From assembly GCA_020058315.1 (NCBI GenBank), contig JAGVEK010000256.1, positions 1-8,787 of the forward strand: a stretch of DNA of 8,787 nucleotides, given 5' to 3'. This document shows, piece by piece, positions 4,480 to 8,787 of the stretch (positions are counted from its first letter, which is position 1; the number at the start of each line of letters is the position of its first letter). The notes beneath the pieces were generated by a model. It saw nothing but the letters and a program-made list of their open reading frames with translations. It did no database searches and had not been told where the DNA came from. The stretch comes from Candidatus Zixiibacteriota bacterium. GTDB taxonomy: Bacteria > Zixibacteria > MSB-5A5 > WJJR01. The translations under genes and the position numbers were made by a program.

Positions 4480-6768
4480 TTAGTACGCCGCCAAATCTCG
4501 CATCGCCCGTTCGATGTCGTCGTTCTGGGGCAGGATCGCGTCTTCGAGCTCGGGTCCGTAGCCGACCGGAGTATCCATCGCGCCGACACGCCGCACGGGT
4601 GCGTCGAGATCGTCGAAGAGATTCTCACCGATCCAGGCGGCCACCTCGGCACCGAATCCCATGAAGCGGACGTCTTCGTGGAGAACCAGCACTTTGCCGG
4701 TCTTGCACACTGACTCAGCGGGCATGTCGCGATCCCACGGCACGATTGTCCGGAGATCGATGACCTCGACACTGATTCCCTCCGGCGCCAGCTTCGTCGC
4801 GACGGCGTTGGCCTTGAGAACTGTCGCTCCCCAAGTGATGACGGTCAGCGCATCGCCCTCTCGAACCTTGCGCGCACGGCCAAATGGGACCATGTAGTCC
4901 GGGCCAGGATAGCGCGACTTGAGAATCGGCTGGCGGTACAGCCGCTTGTGTTCGAGAAACAGGACGGGATCATCGCCCCGCAGGGCGGTGCGGAAGAGGC
5001 CGACGGCGTCGATACAATTCGACGGCATGGCGACCAGCAGTCCGGGGAAATGAGCGAACGTCCCTTCAATCGACTGTGAGTGGTACACCGCGCCTGATCC
5101 ACCCAGGTATCCACCGACCGCGATCCGGATCACCATCGGGCAGGAGAACCCATTGTTCGAACGCCACCGGATCTTCGATGTTTCATCGACAAGTTGCAGC
5201 ATTGCCGGCCAGATGTAGTCACCAAACTGTACTTCTGGGACCGGCTTCAGTCCACGCGTGGCCATGCCGGTCGCGGTACCGACAATGGTCGCTTCAGCCA
5301 GTTGCGAGTCATAGACGCGCAGGGAGCCGTACTCCTTCTGCAGACCGATGGTGGCCTTGAAGACTCCCCCCTTGCCGGGAACTTTACCCAGCAATTCGGG
5401 ATCACCTACGTCGGCGATATCCTCCCCGAAGACGACAATCTTGGGATTCCGAGCCATTTCATCGAACAGAGTCTTGTTGATCCCCTGAATCATGGTGAGA
5501 TCAGGGCCCTCGAAGCTGGGCTCCGACAGAAAGCGATCGGACGCCAAGTCAACATCTGGCGAGGTCACATAGAGCGCCGCCGACCCGCGGTCGGGACGCC
5601 GTGCTACCAGTGCTTGCACGGCACCAGCTTCAATACCGGCGTCAACTTCAGCGCGCAGGGCTTCAAGCTGGGCTTCAGTGGCAATCCCATGCTTCACGAG
5701 GTATTGCGGATAAGTCTTGATGGGGTCGCGTTCCTGCTCGGTCTCCCTCATCTCGGGGGTCTTGTACGTGCGCTCGTCATCGGATTCGGAATGGGAGTAG
5801 GGACGGATGACGTGGGCGTGAACAAGAACAGGCCGCCGCTCCTTGCGCAGACGATCCTCGACGCGACGGAATGCCTGATAGCTGGCCACCGGATCGGTGC
5901 CATCGACTTCAACGATCTCAAGCAGTCCTCGCTCGACGAGACCGCTGAGCATCTTGGAGATCGAGCCGCCGGCGGTCTGTTGCGATTTGGGAACAGAGAT
6001 GGCGTAGCCGTTGTCCTCGATCAGAAAGAGGACCGGAAGCTGGCCGTGGGCCGTTTCGAGGCAGGCCGCATTGATGGCTTCGAAGAACTCTCCCTCTGAG
6101 GTCGTGCCGTCGCCGCCAGTGACAATGGTAATTTCTTCCGGATCATGCGCGACCTGATCGGCGCCGATCGACGGCATGTTGTTGAGATACCTGCCTGCCT
6201 GCGCACAACCGACCGCCTGCAGGAACTGGGTTCCGGTGACTGATGATTTGGTGACGACATTGACGCGCTTGAGTCCCCAATGCGACGGCATTTGCCGCCC
6301 GCCGGAGGAAGGCCCGTCAGCGGAGCCAACAGCATCCAGCAGCATTTCCTGGGGTGCCATACCCAGAGCCAGCATGAGCGAGCGGTCACGGTAGTAGCAG
6401 TAGAGCCAGTCAACCTGGGGGCGCACTATCATCCCCAAGGCAGCCAGCACCGCCTCGTGGCCGGCACCGGAAATCTGAAAGTAGACTTTGGACTGGGTCT
6501 TGAGCTTGCGCTCCATGTCGTCGACACGCCGCGAGGTGTAGATCCAGCGGTAGAGAAGCAGGAGCTGCTCGGACGTCAGACCCGCATGAGGCGCCTCTTT
6601 CGCGGCGACGTCTGCCGAAGCCGGAGACGAGACCCCGGTGTTGCGAACGCCCGACATACCCGGTGTTCTGGGGTGCTGGTCGCGATCCGGCCGCTGAATG
6701 TCCCGCCGCGTGCCGGAGAACACCTTGCTCTTTGTATCCATGATCGATTCGTTCATGCTGGTTCCCAT
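4480..6768 (-). CDS. 2-oxoacid dehydrogenase E1, fused alpha and beta subunits (2-oxoisovalerate/pyruvate type)
   Basis: This is the thiamine-diphosphate E1 enzyme of a 2-oxoacid dehydrogenase complex, which decarboxylates a 2-oxoacid and passes the acyl group to lipoyl-E2. Numbered from the ATG at 6768 (762 aa), residues about 60-370 are the E1-alpha part. It contains SGGRQMPSHWG, the thiamine-diphosphate motif GDG (219-221) with its partner DNGYAIS (about 252), and SHSESDDERTYK (325-336), the usual E1-alpha loop. Residues about 420-762 are E1-beta, with FGEDIAD, YDSQLAEATIVG, YHSQSIEGTFAHFPGL and the C-terminal transketolase fold. The first 60 residues are polar and probably disordered. The frame opens at a TTG (6825), but that codon lies at the candidate promoter. 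The ATG at 6768 follows AGGGGAGG at a long spacing, and the ATG at 6756 follows GGGA at six bases, so either could be the start. The branched-chain substrate is a family-level guess. No E2 or E3 gene is in the window. Confidence 0.93.
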   Translation of the reverse strand: MGTSMNESIMDTKSKVFSGTRRDIQRPDRDQHPRTPGMSGVRNTGVSSPASADVAAKEAPHAGLTSEQLLLLYRWIYTSRRVDDMERKLKTQSKVYFQISGAGHEAVLAALGMIVRPQVDWLYCYYRDRSLMLALGMAPQEMLLDAVGSADGPSSGGRQMPSHWGLKRVNVVTKSSVTGTQFLQAVGCAQAGRYLNNMPSIGADQVAHDPEEITIVTGGDGTTSEGEFFEAINAACLETAHGQLPVLFLIEDNGYAISVPKSQQTAGGSISKMLSGLVERGLLEIVEVDGTDPVASYQAFRRVEDRLRKERRPVLVHAHVIRPYSHSESDDERTYKTPEMRETEQERDPIKTYPQYLVKHGIATEAQLEALRAEVDAGIEAGAVQALVARRPDRGSAALYVTSPDVDLASDRFLSEPSFEGPDLTMIQGINKTLFDEMARNPKIVVFGEDIADVGDPELLGKVPGKGGVFKATIGLQKEYGSLRVYDSQLAEATIVGTATGMATRGLKPVPEVQFGDYIWPAMLQLVDETSKIRWRSNNGFSCPMVIRIAVGGYLGGSGAVYHSQSIEGTFAHFPGLLVAMPSNCIDAVGLFRTALRGDDPVLFLEHKRLYRQPILKSRYPGPDYMVPFGRARKVREGDALTVITWGATVLKANAVATKLAPEGISVEVIDLRTIVPWDRDMPAESVCKTGKVLVLHEDVRFMGFGAEVAAWIGENLFDDLDAPVRRVGAMDTPVGYGPELEDAILPQNDDIERAMRDLAAY

Positions 6769-6803
6769 GTGACCGGCTGCCCCCTCCCCTGCTAAACAGT
6801 TGA

Positions 6804-6832
6804 TTGATACGTGTGTTCCGGGCAACTCGCAA
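6804..6832 (-). promoter_or_regulatory. Candidate promoter of the E1 gene
   Basis: On the minus strand, TTGCGA (6832-6827) and TATCAA (6809-6804) are 17 bases apart, each matching four of six consensus bases. Transcription from about 6797 would exclude the upstream TTG codon and favour the ATG at 6768 or 6756. The match is moderate and unproven. Confidence 0.35.
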
Positions 6833-6939
6833 GATGAATTTCGTATTCAACTTAGCGGGATGGGTGACGGGACGGGAGGGATGCATGTCGTGCACAATGC
6901 AAGAGGTTGTGAAATCCGGGGGGGCGGGAGATCGGTCGT

Positions 6940-7060
6940 GGTGGCCCACCAGGAGCCTGCCGCCGCTTGCGGCGGCGCGCGGATGGTGGGGTTGTCGTAC
7001 CCTACCCCCCCCACCATACGCGTCGTCCCGCGGCGCGGGACTTGCTTCTGCCGGGCCACC
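6940..7060. repeat. 121-base cloverleaf-forming palindromic element
   Basis: Outer arms GGTGGCCC (6940-6947) and GGGCCACC (7053-7060) are perfect complements. They continue inward, past a small internal loop, as CAGGAGC (6950-6956) with GCTTCTG (7044-7050), with one G-T pair. Between them are three hairpins: GCCGCCGC-TT-GCGGCGGC (6959-6976), ATGGTGGGG (6983-6991) with CCCCACCAT (7009-7017), and GTCCCGC-GGC-GCGGGAC (7025-7041). The whole forms a four-way junction on paper. It lies in the gene-free gap (6769-7121) between the GTPase stop and the E1 start, with no ORF worth calling. A composite REP or MITE is the simplest explanation; a structured untranslated RNA is possible. The rest of the gap (6833-6939, 7061-7121) shows only a G-run (6918-6924) and nothing I can name. 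Confidence 0.6.
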
Positions 7061-7121
7061 CAATATCACCGCAACATGCCGGGAGGTTCTCTGCAATGCC
7101 GTAATGTCTCCCTCAGGAGCC

Positions 7122-8117
7122 CTACATGTGGAATTCGAGGATGTCACCGTCTTCGACGACATGGTCAGCCATGACGCGCTGGCCATCGAAGATGTGTTTG
7201 CCCCAGATTTTCGCGAATTGGAGTTTCTCGGCAAACTCTTTGTGGATTGAGCGCGCAGCGTCGGCCACGGTGGCGCCGTGTGTGAGCAAAACCGGATCAT
7301 CCATGTCTGCGGGGTGTCCGGGTGTTTTCGTGTACGCGCGCATCAGGCCCAACGATGCAAAACAGGCGCCGAGTAGTTCCTTCAATCCCCGTTGCTGGGG
7401 CGATGACACCGGCCAGATGGGTATACGGTCTCCCACAACATCCTGCAAGAGCATCAGACGCGTCGCCGCATCGGGCAGGTCAATCCCGGTGACCGCAAGA
7501 ACCGTGGTCTTTTCCACGGCGGTCGGAATTTGGGGGTCGGGATCGACGAGGCCATGCAGACGAATCTTGGCCTGATGGAGACGGTTCAGTACATAATCGT
7601 ATTCGCCGAGAAGATCATCGTCGCCGAGCGAGATCACCAGGAGAGCAACGTCGGCTGTCCTGATGATGTTGAAGACGTATGGCTCACAGTGCTCTTCGGC
7701 GATTGGCGGCAGGTCGATCAACTGCAGATGCACGTTTTCCCATGCCGCCATCCCTGGAACCGGCTTGCGGGTTGCAAACGGCCATTCGGCGATTTCGACG
7801 GTGGCGCGTGTCACCGCTCCCACGATGCTGGATTTGCCCGAATTTGGCGGACCGACCAGGGCAAACTGTCCGGCACCTTCTCGCGGAATGTGATCCAACG
7901 ACGTCTGGCGCGAGGCGCCGTGCTTCAGCCCTGCCTCAAGCTGTGATTTCATCTTGGAGATCTTGTGCTTGAGCTCCCCGACCATGTGGGAGGTTCCCTT
8001 GTGCTTGGGAATTTCGGCAAGCATCCGTTCCAGCAGGGCCAGACGCTTCTTGGGGTCCTTCTCGAGACTGCATTCCTGCTCAAGCTTGGTGTACTGTGGC
8101 GGCAGATTGGCCGGCAT
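7122..8117 (-). CDS. DRG/Obg-like GTPase with C-terminal TGS domain
   Basis: The 331-residue protein has a charged N-terminal helical region (about 1-80, many Lys and Glu), as in DRG/Rbg proteins, then a GTPase domain and a TGS domain (about 258-331; MRAYTKTPGHPADM, FAKIWGKHIF, QRVMADHVVEDGDILEF). The P-loop is intact (GPPNSGKSS, about 89-97). The G3 region reads QLIDLPPI (DLPP instead of DLPG), and the usual NKxD G4 motif appears as TGID (210-213). G5 is close to VSS. GTP specificity may therefore be relaxed. DRG-family proteins bind ribosomes or other translation components, and a similar role is inferred here. GGGAG six to seven bases before the ATG supports the start. It probably has its own promoter at 8142-8169 and lies upstream of E1 on the same strand, 353 bases away. 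Confidence 0.9.
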   Translation of the reverse strand: MPANLPPQYTKLEQECSLEKDPKKRLALLERMLAEIPKHKGTSHMVGELKHKISKMKSQLEAGLKHGASRQTSLDHIPREGAGQFALVGPPNSGKSSIVGAVTRATVEIAEWPFATRKPVPGMAAWENVHLQLIDLPPIAEEHCEPYVFNIIRTADVALLVISLGDDDLLGEYDYVLNRLHQAKIRLHGLVDPDPQIPTAVEKTTVLAVTGIDLPDAATRLMLLQDVVGDRIPIWPVSSPQQRGLKELLGACFASLGLMRAYTKTPGHPADMDDPVLLTHGATVADAARSIHKEFAEKLQFAKIWGKHIFDGQRVMADHVVEDGDILEFHM

Positions 8118-8141
8118 CGGTGGCTCCCGGTGAATCGCTTA

Positions 8142-8171
8142 AAGATACCGAACTTGCGCTGGACCGCAAGT
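8142..8171 (-). promoter_or_regulatory. Candidate GTPase promoter with overlapping inverted repeat
   Basis: On the minus strand, TTGCGG (8169-8164) and TATCTT (8147-8142) are 16 bases apart, about 25 bases upstream of the GTPase ATG. Perfect 7-base inverted arms ACTTGCG (8152-8158) and CGCAAGT (8165-8171), six bases apart, cover the -35 box and spacer. This is a plausible operator position. The boxes match only moderately. Confidence 0.38.
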
Positions 8172-8219
8172 GGTGGATGCGGTACGGTGACAGAACCTCA
8201 GGTCTTTTCACAAGAGTGC

Positions 8220-8239
8220 GGTGCGTGTGAACATGCACC
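8220..8239. repeat. GGTGCGTG-family palindrome at a gene end
   Basis: GGTGCGTG (8220-8227) pairs with CATGCACC (8232-8239) around TGAA, with one G-T pair. It abuts the TAG stop of the DUF4388 gene: the CTAC that follows the palindrome supplies the stop codon. The arms match those at 4409-4463, which marks a small dispersed family. There is no T-run on either side. Confidence 0.55.
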
Positions 8240-8787
8240 CTACATCGATTGCGCAACCGCCAGCGGTGTCCGCTTGCGCTCGTCGATGAGCCGGCACCCT
8301 TCGAGCAACATGGCATGATTGGGAAGGCGACAATTGGCGGAGGGCGGTGAGGAGATCGGCACCATGGTGAAGGCGCCGTCTGCCCATGCCAGGATTTCAT
8401 AGACCGCGTCTTCGCCTTCGGTTTGCTCGGTACGAGCAAACTTAACCTGCCCCTGCCAGAGAACCACCTGACCCGACTGGATTCCGTTGCTGAGGTCGAT
8501 GCGGACGCTTCGGGCACCGGAGGAAAGAATCTGAATGAGGTCAATGAAACTGAATTGGGTGAGCGAACCGGTGACCACCCCGTCCTTTGATGCCACTTTC
8601 GGCTGGCGCGCAGCGGCGCGGCGCAGCTTCTCCACCGCGACGCCCGCATCCCAGTCTCCATTCCAGACGTCTTCAAACCCCGCGGCCAGCGCCGCGCGAG
8701 ACAGATGCGTGTCGGTATCATCCAGAATCAGGAAGTTGGCGATTCCGGGAAGCGTCTTGACTTGCCAGCCGATCCATTCGAGCGCAC
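8240..8787 (-). CDS. Receiver-like / DUF4388 (PatA-type) protein, C-terminal part
   Basis: The frame is open from the window edge to the TAG at 8240 (181 residues visible, 5' end missing). The first about 55 residues (LPGIANFLILDDTDTHLSRA, then AGFEDVWNGDWDAG) look like the second half of a response-regulator receiver domain. The conserved Lys-Pro after the fifth strand is replaced by Asn-Gly, so it may be a pseudo-receiver. Residues about 69-170 are a DUF4388 domain (GSLTQFSFIDLIQILSSG, GQVVLWQGQVKFA, EDAVYEILAWADGAFTM), common in signalling and motility proteins and thought to bind partners. A GTG at 8635 could start a shorter protein, but the upstream sequence is clearly coding. It is the first of the minus-strand genes seen here, 122 bases from the GTPase. 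Confidence 0.82.
   Translation of the reverse strand, partial: ALEWIGWQVKTLPGIANFLILDDTDTHLSRAALAAGFEDVWNGDWDAGVAVEKLRRAAARQPKVASKDGVVTGSLTQFSFIDLIQILSSGARSVRIDLSNGIQSGQVVLWQGQVKFARTEQTEGEDAVYEILAWADGAFTMVPISSPPSANCRLPNHAMLLEGCRLIDERKRTPLAVAQSM

Noticed and set aside
5194..6099. 301-codon plus-strand ORF opposite E1
   Set aside because: It is the antisense shadow of the clearly conserved E1 reading frame in GC-rich DNA.
6940..7060. Integron attC site or CRISPR repeat
   Set aside because: There is no integrase, no cassette structure, no GTTRRRY-type core noticed, and no regularly spaced repeat-spacer pattern.
6410..7300. 296-codon minus-strand ORF spanning E1 start, the gap and the GTPase end
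   Set aside because: It overlaps two well-supported genes out of frame and passes through the cloverleaf palindromes; low-complexity product.
8080..8721. 213-codon minus-strand ORF overlapping the DUF4388 gene and GTPase start
   Set aside because: Out of frame with the DUF4388 domain, rich in Ser/Arg, and it overlaps the GTPase start; it is a shadow.

Overview
The window looks like a chromosomal segment of a bacterium from the FCB-type candidate phyla (Zixibacteria, KSB1, Eisenbacteria or similar). This is inferred from the style of the genes: a secreted protein ending in a FlgD-like/T9SS-type sorting domain, a fused E1 alpha/beta 2-oxoacid dehydrogenase, a DRG-like GTPase with a TGS domain, a DUF4388 protein with a receiver-like domain, and short palindromic repeats in the gaps. 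No phage, transposase, CRISPR or defence genes are visible. The phylum is a guess, because no marker gene is present.

Layout from left to right. Bases 1-945 (minus) hold the N-terminal 315 residues of a soluble multi-PAS sensor. Its start codon overlaps the stop of a previously unmarked 37-codon ORF (942-1055), which has its own strong ribosome binding site. Bases 1081-1200 are an AT-rich divergent control region. It contains an 8-bp inverted repeat and, on the plus strand, a near-consensus sigma70 promoter. About 185 bases past that promoter is a textbook intrinsic terminator, so the stretch 1199-1415 is a good candidate for a free-standing small RNA. Next come tRNA-Thr(UGU) (minus, 1489-1561), a double-palindrome repeat, and a secreted S9 prolyl-oligopeptidase-family peptidase (minus, 1650-3551).

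A divergent gene at 3726-4382 (plus) encodes a secreted type-1 copper (cupredoxin) protein with a sorting domain. It converges on the 762-residue E1 alpha/beta fusion (minus, 4480-6768), with a pair of palindromes between the two stop codons. Upstream of E1 lies a 121-base element that folds on paper into a four-way cloverleaf (6940-7060). Beyond it are the TGS GTPase (7122-8117, minus), a candidate promoter with an overlapping inverted repeat, another palindrome, and the C-terminal part of a receiver-like/DUF4388 protein (8240 to the window edge, minus).

The genes do not form one obvious operon or pathway. They mix signalling (PAS sensor, DUF4388 protein), central metabolism (E1), translation or ribosome-associated function (tRNA, GTPase) and envelope or secreted functions (peptidase, cupredoxin). 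The most original material is non-coding: the small-RNA candidate, the leader ORF, the cloverleaf element and the palindrome family next to gene ends.
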